Below, piece by piece: positions 7,301 to 15,778 of a DNA stretch of 29,189 nucleotides (the first letter of the stretch is position 1; every line of letters starts with the position of its first letter). The DNA lies in IMG/VR virus record IMGVR_UViG_3300023223_000443, positions 1-29,189 of that record, one strand, 5' to 3'. The DNA is from a virus. The notes below the pieces were generated by a model that was not told the origin of the DNA, ran no database searches, and saw only the letters and a list, made by a program, of their open reading frames with translations. A program made the translations under genes and the position numbers.

Positions 7301-8047
7301 GGGGTCAAAGAGGTCACCAGGGACTTTGGGGTCAAGGTTTCAGAGGACACCCTCAAGGGATTCACTGAGGGTCTGGGTCTGTCAGAGGAACAATTCAAAC
7401 CCATCAGGAAAGACATCCTCTCATCCCCCCAGGCATTCAAGAATGTCCTCCTCCCTGCTGCCCAGGCAACCGGTTCCGTGGATGAATTGGTTGCCAGTTT
7501 CGGACGTCTTGAGGCATTCGGTCAGGTCTTTGATCTGAGTTCAGAGGCAGCACAGGCAGCGGAGGGAAATTTTGATGCCCTGAACCAGGCTTTTGTGGAC
7601 ATCTTTGGGGACTCTGCTGCCCTCACTGCCAGGTTTGGAGAGGACTTGAGTGGACTCCTGGTGGAGACACCTGAGTCAGTGGCAGATGCAGTGGGAGGAG
7701 AACCCAGGACAGGGGAACTCCTGGGTGACATCTTTGTGGACAGACTGGACACCCTCATTGAAACCTTTGGGATGGGGTTTGAGGTCCTGGCAGAGAAACT
7801 GACAGAGATTGTTGACAGACTCACGGCATTGATTGAGGGACCGGCAGCAATGGACGGACTTGCAGCAACGCCTGGTGGGATTCAGGGTGGGACATTCAAC
7901 ATTTTCATTGATGCCCTGGATGCAGATTCATTCAGGGACTTTCTTGCAGGAGGTGGTGGGGATGCCCTGATCAATGAGTTGTTTCTCAGGAGACAGGAGC
8001 AAATGGTTGAGTTGGTGAACACCGGATCAAAGGGAACCCAGGAATAA
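4400..8047 (+). CDS. Tail tape measure protein
   Basis: 1215-aa protein that sets tail length and is ejected with DNA into the host. Residues about 1-300 resemble the phage tail minor protein domain: FGSDFESGFAGVRKTVEAT, then the repeated helical IGEAAGQLGI and VMADLGVTT signatures. A long hydrophobic stretch (about 400-490, several possible membrane helices) could insert into the host membrane. An Ala/Glu/Lys-rich coiled coil follows (about 575-650), and a second hydrophobic segment near 940-960 (NPITLAIAGIGAAIFGAF). At about 1.5 angstrom per residue the length suggests a tail near 180 nm. No lytic transglycosylase or peptidase domain was recognised. Confidence 0.92.
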   Translation: MADFGNIGEAFVDIRANFGTFQKDLSKSTQRLGRSLQSIGGGFQDVGSKLTLGLTLPLVAAAATAVKFGSDFESGFAGVRKTVEATERQFQDLSKGFRDVAKATGTSVVEILAIGEAAGQLGIETDNILAFTRVMADLGVTTNLSSQEAATALARLANITQLPQDQFDRLGSTIVDLGNNLATTEAEIVQFGLRIAGTGKQVGLSEADILAFGAALSSVGVNAAAGGTAISTAFRKIAIATEEGGSTLQRFAEIAGTSAEEFAEKFRTDAAGATVDFIEGLGRVSDAGGSVFQVLEDLGLQEKRLSDALLRSAGAGDTLRESLVIANRAFEENNALTKEANQRYETFERQVGMLGEEFKDIAVTIFNSLRPVIVDQIIPLTRTLLEFVGRMAEGFARLPGPIKTLVIGLLALLAALGPIVVVVGTVISSLGSIVLVFGGLGATAGIAGTGVLTFGTIMAGLLPILASIGLALVTLTVALVAFKVGLDLADALIQFSLIGDQMERVAVEAKTNVLGAFNALKKAATGPEFKEFADELDRIFETFQQTGDLEIFRAELDRVGRGMAEVQTAIATTVEAEEILEETTEDLAAAQAEAKKSADELAEAAKALATQQKAAAEATQNALQPFRSITEQWKLAREESTTATEFVLAFKDQILAAGLSAESSARLFAAMGIEIDQLPEELQEAVTELKNAQREIDNTNISILALQSGILPLAQDTRRFEEALANVGGPARLAAENAQRLAKSTDELQKETRDATIEIRRLEIEVTDYQKAGATAEQVQAKFGQRIEESSRKGKLFGVQLGKNTRQFVQFQKEAKESADFAKNFQKQWNTAIGNVVGAFIQSIADMDFSFKGFARSLVDTVKNLGKTIVSTFVGSLFKPVLALGQRFAENLSGTILAGLTGQEGPAGGVFGGLDFGGSFKGIGTQIKGAFAKALPFLTNPITLAIAGIGAAIFGAFKLFTATPLEAGVKEVTRDFGVKVSEDTLKGFTEGLGLSEEQFKPIRKDILSSPQAFKNVLLPAAQATGSVDELVASFGRLEAFGQVFDLSSEAAQAAEGNFDALNQAFVDIFGDSAALTARFGEDLSGLLVETPESVADAVGGEPRTGELLGDIFVDRLDTLIETFGMGFEVLAEKLTEIVDRLTALIEGPAAMDGLAATPGGIQGGTFNIFIDALDADSFRDFLAGGGGDALINELFLRRQEQMVELVNTGSKGTQE

Positions 8048-8051
8048 AATC

Positions 8052-8792
8052 ATGCCTGATATTGTCGCATTGACCTTGGACAAGGTTGCAAGAGGAGGGG
8101 ACGCAACCAACTTCAACACTGACTCATTCTCTCCTGCACCCAACAGGACCATCCTCCTCTTTTGTCAGGGAGTGGGTCTGGTTTCTCCACCTCCCATCAT
8201 CCCTATTGTCACTGGAAACGGTCTGCCCTGGACGATTGTTGCAACCAGACTCTATGATTTCGCGGGGGTGGATCGTGCAAGACTCTCAGTGTTCCGTGGG
8301 GTGAGTGCCAGTCCAACGGCAGGGACAACAAATGTTGCCTATGCTGCAACTCAATTCAGACAGGCAATCACCGTCATTGAGTTCTCCAACACGGACATTG
8401 GGAACCTGGGTGCAAATGCCATTGTGGGAAGTCCTCCAAGTCTCAAGATTGCATCAGGGGGAGGACTCAATCCGTCTGTGACTTTACCGGCAGGGGAAGA
8501 TCCTGCCAACTCTGTCATTGGGGTCCTGGGGTCAGCGGAACCTGACCCTGGAGTGAACCCAGGAATTGGATTCATCATCCTGGAAAAGAACCCTGGTGCA
8601 GAACAAGGGGGTGGTCATTTCATTGAGTTCAGTCAGGTGGTCTTGACCACGGTGGATTTCAACATCTCTGCTGATCCTGACCTGGCAATCATGGGGATTG
8701 AGTTGAGAAACGCAACACCGGCACCAGTAGGACCAGAACCCCAAATTGTTGGACGTCCTGCATTCCTATCAGGGAACCTGATCACACCATAG
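8052..8792 (+). CDS. Putative distal tail / virion beta-sandwich protein
   Basis: 246-aa protein directly after the tape measure. It is built of alternating hydrophobic strands and Gly/Pro/Asn turns with very few charged helices: FNTDSFSPAPNRTILLFCQG at about residues 20-40, ITVIEFSNTDIG, then PANSVIGVLGS. This resembles jelly-roll virion proteins of environmental phages that open with a PTANRLLL-like strand. It is probably a distal tail or adsorption component. No enzymatic motif is visible and the exact role is not known. Confidence 0.55.
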   Translation: MPDIVALTLDKVARGGDATNFNTDSFSPAPNRTILLFCQGVGLVSPPPIIPIVTGNGLPWTIVATRLYDFAGVDRARLSVFRGVSASPTAGTTNVAYAATQFRQAITVIEFSNTDIGNLGANAIVGSPPSLKIASGGGLNPSVTLPAGEDPANSVIGVLGSAEPDPGVNPGIGFIILEKNPGAEQGGGHFIEFSQVVLTTVDFNISADPDLAIMGIELRNATPAPVGPEPQIVGRPAFLSGNLITP

Positions 8793-8801
8793 GAGAAACC
8801 A

Positions 8802-9542
8802 ATGTCACTGATCACAATTCCAACCGGTGGGGAGGACGTGAACTTTCCCAAAGAGAACCTGATTGACCAGGACTATTCCAACCCGTTCAGGTTCAACAGT
8901 CTCATTGGTGGGATCATTGAGATTGATTTCCTCACCCCCACGTCTTTTGACACCGTGTTCATTGGGAACCACAACTTTGATCTCACGGCATTGGTCACAA
9001 TCAAGGTGGGGGCATCCTCCCCACCAGGGACCACCATCTCCTCCCCTGCATTCAAACTGAAAAACATCCTCTCCAAGTTTGCAACCCAGACTTTCCAATT
9101 CCTGAGTGTGGAGGTCATTGATTCAAACTTTCAACCAACCCAGATTGGTGAGTTGGTGGTTGGACTCAAGACGATCCTCCCACGGGGGATCAGGTTTGGG
9201 TTCACACCTGGCATCCTACAGGAGGTCATCCTGGAGAGGACCAACAGGGGCAAGAGATATGCATTGGAACTTTTCAGACTGGAACGGAGGACCTATTCAT
9301 TCAGATTCCTGGACAGTGAGAGGGAAACATTCAGGAACTTCTGGGAGGGTGTCAATGGATCTGTTGACCCCTTTGTCTGGATTGAGAATGACAGTGAAGC
9401 TGATCCCGCTGAATCCCTCTTTGTTTCCATTGAGTCTCCTGGGTTTGATCCCCAGGAACTTGATGAACCGGCAGCAGATTCATTCTTTGACTACACCACC
9501 ACCCTCATTGAGGAGGGTCTTGGTGGAGAGATTGCACTCTGA
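8802..9542 (+). CDS. Distal tail / minor tail protein
   Basis: 246-aa protein with two parts. The N-terminal half looks like a discoidin-type beta-sandwich (ENLIDQDYSNPFRF, IEIDFLTPTSFDTVFIGNHN). The second half holds RLERRTYSFRFLDSERETF followed by FRNFWEGVNGSVDPFVWIEN, a pattern seen in minor tail proteins that join tube and hub (DUF2460- or Dit-like), where a helix carrying L..F......G..dPF is followed by an edge strand. The ribosome site TAGGAGA precedes the ATG. Position between tape measure and hub genes supports a baseplate-ring role; the specific family is inferred. Confidence 0.58.
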   Translation: MSLITIPTGGEDVNFPKENLIDQDYSNPFRFNSLIGGIIEIDFLTPTSFDTVFIGNHNFDLTALVTIKVGASSPPGTTISSPAFKLKNILSKFATQTFQFLSVEVIDSNFQPTQIGELVVGLKTILPRGIRFGFTPGILQEVILERTNRGKRYALELFRLERRTYSFRFLDSERETFRNFWEGVNGSVDPFVWIENDSEADPAESLFVSIESPGFDPQELDEPAADSFFDYTTTLIEEGLGGEIAL

Positions 9543-9553
9543 GGAGATGACCA

Positions 9554-10054
9554 ATGGCATTGCACAGACTCCCCATTCTTGGGGTCAACACAAAACCAAA
9601 TGATCCCGTGTTTCCAGAACCTTACTCAGTGAAGGCAACCAACAAAAACTGGAGACACTATGGGTTCATATTTCCAGACACAGCATCCAGGGATGGGATC
9701 TCAGGAATGTTCACCGTCCCCAAGGGATACATTGCCCAGGCCAATCTTGTCATTGCCTGGACCTCCATTGTCACTGCCGGTGTCCTTGGTTGGGAGTTTG
9801 ACTATCGTGCAGTGGGTGGGGATGACGCTGAATCCTATGACCAGTCAACTCCCCAGGAAACCATCCTCCTCACTGACAATGCCCCCACCTCTGTCAACAA
9901 TAGACTGGTGGTGATTGGGTCCTTGACTGACGGAAATTTCTCACCAGATGATGACGTGGAGTTTGAACTTTTCAGGAACGGGTCTGGGTCCATTGACACC
10001 CTGGTGGGTGCCGGTATTCTCAAACGTCTTTTCTTTCAATATTCGGACATCTAA
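9554..10054 (+). CDS. Putative virion beta-sandwich protein
   Basis: 166-aa protein without recognised enzyme motifs. After a short N-terminus, KNWRHYGFIFPDTASRDGIS leads into a single beta-sandwich: FTVPKGYIAQANLVIAWTS, a WEFDYRAVGGDDAESYDQST strand pair with acidic turns, and a final LVGAGILKRLFFQYSDI. This arrangement is common in small tail-tip or decoration proteins of marine and other environmental phages. It overlaps the following hub gene by one base (TAATG), so they are probably co-translated and assembled together. Confidence 0.5.
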   Translation: MALHRLPILGVNTKPNDPVFPEPYSVKATNKNWRHYGFIFPDTASRDGISGMFTVPKGYIAQANLVIAWTSIVTAGVLGWEFDYRAVGGDDAESYDQSTPQETILLTDNAPTSVNNRLVVIGSLTDGNFSPDDDVEFELFRNGSGSIDTLVGAGILKRLFFQYSDI

Positions 10055-12999
10055 TGGGCAGACTATTCAACGGAACCACTGACAAGATTGACATCTCTGT
10101 CAACCCAGATCTGGGGACAGAATATGCAATGTGGTCATGGGTCAGAGTCCCCTCCATTGCCGGTGGACTTGGTGGACTCATCCTCAATTCGGACAACGGA
10201 GGGGGCAGAAATTTCCAATTCAAACGTCTGAGTGGGGATGACCTCCAGTTCATTGGGTTTGTTGGTGGGAGTCCACAATTCAAAAACCTGTTGAGTGTCT
10301 TTGCAGCAGACACCTGGACCTTTGTGGGTTGCACCCGTAGGGGTGGGACCCTGTTCATGATCACCGGAACAGAGGCAGGGGAACTGACTGAGACAGACCT
10401 GGGGTCAATCGGTGTCAATGACCAGGATGCCCAGAACATTGAGATTGGTGCCAGGGGATCAGGTGAGTTCCTGGACGGAGAGATTGCCTGGTCTGGACTG
10501 ATCAATGATGACTCCCTGACCCTGGCACAGTTCAATGAGATCAGCAGACGGGGATGGAGAAACCCTGCCCTGTTCAACCTCCCACTGTACGGTGAGGACT
10601 CCCCTGAACCTGACATCTCAGGGAACGGGAACACGGGTGCATTGACGGGGACATCTCAGGGTGAGAACCCTCCAATGGGTCCCCCGTTTGGGTTTGATGA
10701 GACGCAACCCACGGACCCAGGTGAACCATTCTTTTTCCCCACTGCCAGTGACACCGTTGGACTTGAGGTCACAGAGTCTCCTCCTGCCCTGCTGATTGAG
10801 AACCCAATCCTGTTTGACCTCAGTGACCCCATTGTTCTGGGGGACTCTGCTGAAATTGGTCCAGAGGTTCAGGTCAAGTTGATTGAGACACCGGCAGAGG
10901 CAATGGTCCTGACAGACTCCGTGGACACGGCATTCAGTCAGGGTCCATTTGGGACCGGCAAGACTCTGATGATTGGGGAGTTCAAGTTGGCAGGGGGGAC
11001 CCTGTTCAGGGCAGGAAAAGGGATCAGGCATCCATCCAGATTCTACCGTGGAAAGATCATTTCATTTGGGACCATCATCAAGTCAATTCCTATACCGGCA
11101 GGACTCCCACAGATCAGTGATGCAATCGTCACCTTTGCAGACACGGACGGTGAACTCAGACAGTTGATGTCAATAGACCCACCACAGAACCGTGAGGTGG
11201 TCCTCAAGATTGGGGATGAGGATGCAAGTGAGGCAGTATTCCAGACCGTCTACACTGGAGTGATCACCCATGTTTCTTTCCCACCAGGACAGGCAAAAGT
11301 TTTCCTCCGTGACATCTCATTCCAGTTCCTCAGTGAACAGTTGCCCAACCTCTTGACCAGGGAGAATTTCATTGCAGATCCGTTCTGGGCAAAGAACCTC
11401 ATTGGCAGATCTGAGGGACGGTTTGATGAGGCAGAAATTTTCAGTCCCATTGTCTTTGGGATCGTGAACTCCGTTGGACTGGACACACCTGGTGCAATCA
11501 ACACCGTCCGGTTGGACTCCACAACTTTCAACTTGGCCCAACACCCCATCAATCAGTCTGAGGTGAGGTTGTTCAAACGGGACCCACAACGCAATGAGAC
11601 AACTTTCACGGAGATCACTGGTGGGTTCTCCATTGTTGAGATCAGCAAGACCATTGACGGGGTGGATTTTATTTTCACCCATGCAGTCTTTGGGTCTGCC
11701 AGGTCTGACGGATATGAACTGAGGTGGGATGGACGGGGACTGACGGATGACGGAACCAAGGACGGTGCCGTTCTCAGGAATCCCATTGATTGTCTGAGGG
11801 CATACCTGGTGAGGATTGCCCAGAGGGACCTCTTTGATGACCTGGATGTCACAGAGTTCATTGACCAGGCAGAGATCATGGCAGCAGTGACCACAGGAGG
11901 TCCCACAGAGGGACTTTTCTGTGATGGTGCCATTGCCCAACGTATGACTCACAGAGAGGCAATCACAAGGATTCTCACGTCATTCAACATTTTCCTGTTC
12001 ACCAACAAAGTTGGGAAACTTTCCCCCAGGTATATTGGAGCAAGTGATCCCAACAGACCTGTCCTGACTGACGTCCAGGACATCTACCGGCAATCAGAAA
12101 CCCATGCCCTGGCAAGACCCATCATCAATGACATCAACCTCCAGTATTTCAGGACCTATTCTGATCAGTCCTGGAACAAACAACTGACCGTTGAGAACAC
12201 AGATGAAATCACCGTCCTGGGACGGAGGGAGAAACGGGATCTCAAACTGTTCTTTGTGAGGGATGACTTTGTTGCAGACAGGGTTGCCAGGGATTTTCTC
12301 CAGTTCTCCTCATCCAACAGTTTCAGGATCGTGTTCACGGCACCAGGTCACAGAGACATCCAGGGCATTGATCTTGCAACACTGGTTGGGATCACTTCCT
12401 ATTCAGGACCGGACCCGTCCGGTGAGGGATATGACAACCTGGAGTTTCTGATCCACAAGTTGGAGTTCAACACCAACAACAAACAGTTGAAGGTTCATGC
12501 CATTGCCAGGGTCACCCCTCCAAGTCTGGGACTCACGGAGTCCACCAGTCTGGAGTTGGTCAACGGACCACCGGACAGTTTAGAGGCAGCAGATGGGATC
12601 TTTGTTCCAGGAGAGTGGGTGGAGATCACCGGACGTCCTGCAAGGGATCTGGGGTTTGCCAATCCTGTGGTCCTCCCGTTTGCACCCAAGTGGATCACCA
12701 TCATGGTTGCACAGGGATATGGTGGGTTCCCAGGTGTGCCTTCCCCAACCATCAACATCCTGGAGTTTGGAGTTGGAACCACCCCCACCACCATTGAGAC
12801 AATCTTGGATGACATTGCGGTCATCTTTGACACAACTGGGGTGGATTCATTTGCGTCCAGAATGTACTCTGCCCCCTTTGCAGGGTTCAAACAGGGTGAC
12901 CGGTTGTGGGTCAGGGCAAGGGACAATCTGTTGTTGAGAGATCCCCTCAGTCTCCCTGACGTTCACAGGGTTGACTGTGACATCACCATGTGGAGATAA
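10054..12999 (+). CDS. Tail hub protein with N-terminal LamG-like domain
   Basis: 981-aa multidomain tail protein. Residues 1-190 look like a LamG/concanavalin-like carbohydrate-binding sandwich (LFNGTTDKIDISV, WSWVRVPS, TWTFVGCTRRGGTLFM, LDGEIAWSGLINDDSLT). A Pro/Asp-rich linker follows (about 190-300). Residues about 305-830 resemble tail hub or minor tail proteins (YRGKIISFGTIIKSIP, DAIVTFADTDGELRQL, VFLRDISFQFLSEQLPNL). The last 135 residues form a beta-domain that recurs in the next two genes. Probably the central tail-tip structure with built-in glycan recognition. A GPFGTGKT sequence at the linker end only mimics a P-loop. Confidence 0.65.
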   Translation: MGRLFNGTTDKIDISVNPDLGTEYAMWSWVRVPSIAGGLGGLILNSDNGGGRNFQFKRLSGDDLQFIGFVGGSPQFKNLLSVFAADTWTFVGCTRRGGTLFMITGTEAGELTETDLGSIGVNDQDAQNIEIGARGSGEFLDGEIAWSGLINDDSLTLAQFNEISRRGWRNPALFNLPLYGEDSPEPDISGNGNTGALTGTSQGENPPMGPPFGFDETQPTDPGEPFFFPTASDTVGLEVTESPPALLIENPILFDLSDPIVLGDSAEIGPEVQVKLIETPAEAMVLTDSVDTAFSQGPFGTGKTLMIGEFKLAGGTLFRAGKGIRHPSRFYRGKIISFGTIIKSIPIPAGLPQISDAIVTFADTDGELRQLMSIDPPQNREVVLKIGDEDASEAVFQTVYTGVITHVSFPPGQAKVFLRDISFQFLSEQLPNLLTRENFIADPFWAKNLIGRSEGRFDEAEIFSPIVFGIVNSVGLDTPGAINTVRLDSTTFNLAQHPINQSEVRLFKRDPQRNETTFTEITGGFSIVEISKTIDGVDFIFTHAVFGSARSDGYELRWDGRGLTDDGTKDGAVLRNPIDCLRAYLVRIAQRDLFDDLDVTEFIDQAEIMAAVTTGGPTEGLFCDGAIAQRMTHREAITRILTSFNIFLFTNKVGKLSPRYIGASDPNRPVLTDVQDIYRQSETHALARPIINDINLQYFRTYSDQSWNKQLTVENTDEITVLGRREKRDLKLFFVRDDFVADRVARDFLQFSSSNSFRIVFTAPGHRDIQGIDLATLVGITSYSGPDPSGEGYDNLEFLIHKLEFNTNNKQLKVHAIARVTPPSLGLTESTSLELVNGPPDSLEAADGIFVPGEWVEITGRPARDLGFANPVVLPFAPKWITIMVAQGYGGFPGVPSPTINILEFGVGTTPTTIETILDDIAVIFDTTGVDSFASRMYSAPFAGFKQGDRLWVRARDNLLLRDPLSLPDVHRVDCDITMWR

Positions 13000-13002
13000 G
13001 CA

Positions 13003-13857
13003 ATGGCAGAGATCAAGAGTTCAGGATCAGGACCCCTGGAGATTGACTCAGATGCCGGTGGTGTCTTTGGTCCTTGGTTGGCTGCATTCATGGGTGTGGA
13101 CCAGGCAACTCATCCCATCACTTTTGACTCATCCTGGATGATGTTGGTGGTGGGGACGGACACCATTGGTGGGATCTCAATGGGGAGGTTACATGACATG
13201 GAGATTGGGAAGGGTCCCACCTCCCCACCGGCAGAGATCATCTGGGGTCCCATGAGGTATCACTGGTTGAATGCAGGAGGAGGGAGAGGGAATCACGTCA
13301 ATTATTCATTCCCCATGCTCCTCAAGGCAGGGGATCAGTTGTGGGTGAGGCACAAGAACAACACCGGATCAGACTTTCCCATCACCATGTTCATCACGGT
13401 GACGGATCAGATCCAACCAATTAGACCGGCAATCACAACTTTTGGAACCAGGCAGATCACTGCCGTGGTCACCCCTGCCGGTGTCCTCTTTGGGACAACA
13501 AACACCTTGGGTCTTTGGTACATCATGGGCAGGGACGGGACCGGTGCAGGGATGCCTTTGCAGTTCAATGCATCCTGGTTGTCCATCAACATTGGACTCA
13601 TTGGAATTGGAACCACAAAGGCACGTTACCAGTTGGGGGCATCCAGAGATGGGAACCCACCGGATCTGCCAGAGGTGATTGATCTTGGGTTCCAGTCCAC
13701 TGGTGGGTCAGGGAGTCACAATGCCTACTTAGGGGACGTGATCAACTTCCCTGTGAATTGGGAAAAGGGAGACACCGTGTGGGTGAGGGGTGCCAACATT
13801 GTCCCTGGAACTCCCAGGACTTTTCACATGACTGCAAACTTTTGGGGGAACCCATGA
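13003..13857 (+). CDS. Tail-tip protein with two tandem beta-domains
   Basis: 284-aa protein made of two copies of one roughly 135-aa beta-domain. Copy 1 runs from W-A-A-F through DSSWMMLVVGTD to LKAGDQLWVRHKN; copy 2 runs from NASWLSINIGLIGIG to EKGDTVWVRGAN. The shared signature is a SW...I strand, a GIG-type turn with Pro-Glu after it, and a closing GD.vWVR strand before the last strand. The same domain ends the preceding hub protein and forms the next protein. Likely receptor-binding or tip-decoration modules; the ligand is unknown. Confidence 0.6.
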   Translation: MAEIKSSGSGPLEIDSDAGGVFGPWLAAFMGVDQATHPITFDSSWMMLVVGTDTIGGISMGRLHDMEIGKGPTSPPAEIIWGPMRYHWLNAGGGRGNHVNYSFPMLLKAGDQLWVRHKNNTGSDFPITMFITVTDQIQPIRPAITTFGTRQITAVVTPAGVLFGTTNTLGLWYIMGRDGTGAGMPLQFNASWLSINIGLIGIGTTKARYQLGASRDGNPPDLPEVIDLGFQSTGGSGSHNAYLGDVINFPVNWEKGDTVWVRGANIVPGTPRTFHMTANFWGNP

Positions 13858-14234
13858 TCCAGACAAATGACCCCGTTGTTACTGTGGTTGGAACGGGGGC
13901 AGGAAACAACCTGATGGGGGCATGGTTGGAGGTGATTCCTGTTGTCCTGGCAACCTCAGTCTGGTGTGTCATGTTTGTGTCAAGGGTCCTGCCCGTGGGA
14001 CCTTTTGGGGCAATCAATCTGGAGTTGGGAATTGGTGACCCTGGACTTGAGAGACGGGTCTGGAAATCCATGTGTCTGATCTTGGGTGGTGGGAATAACT
14101 TGGAATATGATGATTCCTTTTTCTCTGTTTATTGCCCATTCAATTTCCAGAAAGATGTCAGGATCAGTGTCAGGACTGCAAGGTTGTCCAGTACAGGTCA
14201 AACAATGGCAGTCCAGTTGCAGTTGTATTCTTGA
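13854..14234 (+). CDS. Single beta-domain tail-tip protein
   Basis: 126-aa protein starting at an ATG that overlaps the preceding stop (ATGA). It has the same domain plan as the two-domain protein before it: VWCVMFVSRV strand, INLELGIGDPGLERRVW turn, SVYCPFNFQKDVRISVR closing strand. The WVR of the closing strand has become ISVR. It appears to be a free-standing divergent copy of the repeated tail module, probably a minor adsorption component. Confidence 0.55.
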   Translation: MIQTNDPVVTVVGTGAGNNLMGAWLEVIPVVLATSVWCVMFVSRVLPVGPFGAINLELGIGDPGLERRVWKSMCLILGGGNNLEYDDSFFSVYCPFNFQKDVRISVRTARLSSTGQTMAVQLQLYS

Positions 14235-14247
14235 ACGGAGGAGTGTG

Positions 14248-15024
14248 ATGGAATCAGTCAAAATTGGGTGGGGGTTTGAGATCCAAAGATTCAAGATCCT
14301 CCCCAAGTCAATGGTCAAAATTGAGAGGGGTCAGACGTTCACGGCACCAGAGGGTTCAAGGTTCTCCAAAGAGGGGGACCTCTGGGTCCCGTCCTCCAGG
14401 TTGATCACGGGACAGAACGTCATCATTGATCTGGCCCAAATAGAACTCATCAAGATCTGGAGGGCAATCCAGGGATCAGTCCGTCAGATTGAGGACATTG
14501 CCGTGGGAGACGGACTCACTGATCCAACGGACAGTGACACCACTCTGACCAATGAACTGGAGTCCAAGAATATTGACTCCTGGGATGATGCCCTGATTGT
14601 CCCTGACTCTGGTGGTCTGTCCTTGGTCAAGGCAACGGTCACCTGGTTGAGTCTTGAGGCAAATGGAACCCTGTCAGAGTTGGGTCTGAAGTTTGACAAC
14701 GGTGACCTGGTGACCCATGCCCTGTTCAAGAAACTTGGAATCTCCAACATCACCCAGGCCAATCCTGCCGTGGTGACAACCACTCAGTCTGCCCACCTAC
14801 TGACCACCGGAGATGAAATTCACATCATCAATGTGGTGGGAATGACGGAGGTCAATGACCTGACGTTCACCATCACCGTGGTGGACGCTGATGAATTTTC
14901 CCTTGACGGGATTGACTCAACTTCTTTTGGTGCATATATTTCAGGAGGGGATGCCTTTCTGGTGATCACCAAGACCGTCAGTGATGTTGTCCAGACCAAC
15001 TATATTTTGACAGTTCAGAACTGA
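14248..15024 (+). CDS. Tail protein with FCCH-like domain
   Basis: 258-aa protein. The N-terminal half is an unassigned region (VKIGWGFEIQRFKILPKSM). Residues about 172-235 match the small beta-domain often labelled ubiquitin-activating E1 FCCH in phage tail proteins: NPAVVTTTQSAHLLTTGDEI, then INVVGMTEVNDLTFTI and a DEFSLDGIDSTSFGAYISGG end. In phages this domain is structural and has nothing to do with ubiquitin. ATG 14248 is chosen because it follows a GGAGG ribosome site; the frame is open further upstream inside the previous gene. Probably a tail fibre or tip component. Confidence 0.6.
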   Translation: MESVKIGWGFEIQRFKILPKSMVKIERGQTFTAPEGSRFSKEGDLWVPSSRLITGQNVIIDLAQIELIKIWRAIQGSVRQIEDIAVGDGLTDPTDSDTTLTNELESKNIDSWDDALIVPDSGGLSLVKATVTWLSLEANGTLSELGLKFDNGDLVTHALFKKLGISNITQANPAVVTTTQSAHLLTTGDEIHIINVVGMTEVNDLTFTITVVDADEFSLDGIDSTSFGAYISGGDAFLVITKTVSDVVQTNYILTVQN

Positions 15025-15491
15025 TGAACAGACTCACCCTGGCACGTTTCTCAGAATCAAAAGAGGACACCCTTGGACTCCTGTTCTGGGACGGGAGGTT
15101 CAAGTGTTTCACCCTGGAGGATGAGTTTAGGGCAGTGAAGGTCATGGGTGAGACAAGAATCCCAGAAGGGGAATATAAACTTGATCTGAGAAAGGCAGGG
15201 AGACTCCACAAGATCTTTTCTGAACGGTGGGAGTGGCACCAACACGGGATGATCTGGTTGAGGGCAGTCCCCAATTTCAAGTGGATTTATCTCCACCCAG
15301 GTGTCAACTCTGGACACACGGAGGGATGCATCCTGGTTGCCAACAATGCAACGGTCAATTTCCTGGAACCTGGTGGGGACAACGTGGGTCAATCCAGGAA
15401 TGCCTATGCCAGAATTTATCCCAAGATCACAGAGATGATTCTCCAGGATGAGACGTTCATCAGAATCCAAGACAACCTCAGATTGTGGTGA
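15024..15491 (+). CDS. DUF5675-family protein, probable lysis-related enzyme
   Basis: 155-aa protein of the DUF5675 type. Matching landmarks are DTLGLLFWDGRFKCFTLEDE near the N-terminus, TRIPEGEYKLDL, the central WHQHGMIWLRAVPNFKWIYL, and HPGVNSGHTEGCILVANN, where His, the SGHTEGC stretch and the Cys resemble an L,D-transpeptidase-like site. The family is common in phages close to lysis genes and is suspected to act on peptidoglycan, but its activity is not established. It starts with a TGATG overlap and is followed within 300 bases by a holin-like gene, so a cell-wall role is plausible. No other endolysin is visible. Confidence 0.65.
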   Translation: MNRLTLARFSESKEDTLGLLFWDGRFKCFTLEDEFRAVKVMGETRIPEGEYKLDLRKAGRLHKIFSERWEWHQHGMIWLRAVPNFKWIYLHPGVNSGHTEGCILVANNATVNFLEPGGDNVGQSRNAYARIYPKITEMILQDETFIRIQDNLRLW

Positions 15492-15515
15492 AAACAAAGG
15501 ACTTTGACAAAAAAC

Positions 15516-15531
15516 GGCATCTGAGGATGCC
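15516..15531 (+). terminator. Hairpin after the DUF5675 gene (weak terminator candidate)
   Basis: GGCATC and GATGCC form a perfect 6-bp stem with the tetraloop TGAG. An A-run precedes it (15509-15514) and GGGGTTTT follows 9 bases after the stem, so it is not a textbook intrinsic terminator. It lies in the only sizeable gap (15492-15580) between tail and lysis genes. A TTGACAA at 15504-15510 has no matching -10 element. Confidence 0.4.
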
Positions 15532-15580
15532 TCTCACGGGGTTTTCTGCCAGGGGTTGATGCTATGACTAGGGGTGGTTT

Positions 15581-15778
15581 ATGAGTGGAACCAATCTCCT
15601 CAGATGCAAATGTCCCCATTGTAAAAACTGCCCCAATCAGGGTGTTGTCTGTGGTGACGGTGGACCCACGGTGTGTCAAGAATGCACACGGGGACTCCAT
15701 GCCAAAGATCCTGAGTGGGAGTTTCACAAGACGGTTCAGTTCATCCCAGAGTTTGAATTTCCTGGAGGTGGGTCATGA
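15581..15778 (+). CDS. Cysteine-rich zinc-ribbon protein
   Basis: 65-aa protein with many cysteines in the first half: RCKCPHCKNCPNQ, VVCGDGG and VCQECTRGLH, enough for one or two zinc sites. The C-terminus is acidic and hydrophobic (FIPEFEFPGGG). A GGGGTGG stretch 3-9 bases before the ATG could be its ribosome site, and its end overlaps the holin-like start (ATGA). A second frame, 15585-15782, overlaps almost fully but lacks the paired cysteines and was rejected. The function is unknown; it may regulate the lysis genes that follow. Confidence 0.55.
   Translation: MSGTNLLRCKCPHCKNCPNQGVVCGDGGPTVCQECTRGLHAKDPEWEFHKTVQFIPEFEFPGGGS

Noticed and set aside
10960-10990. GPFGTGKT in the hub protein, resembling a Walker A motif
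   Set aside because: It lies in a linker of a structural tail protein with no Walker B or other ATPase features; the match is chance.
14750-14950. Ubiquitin-type E1 enzyme domain
   Set aside because: The FCCH-like match in phage tail proteins is a structural beta-domain; no adenylation or catalytic cysteine domain is present.
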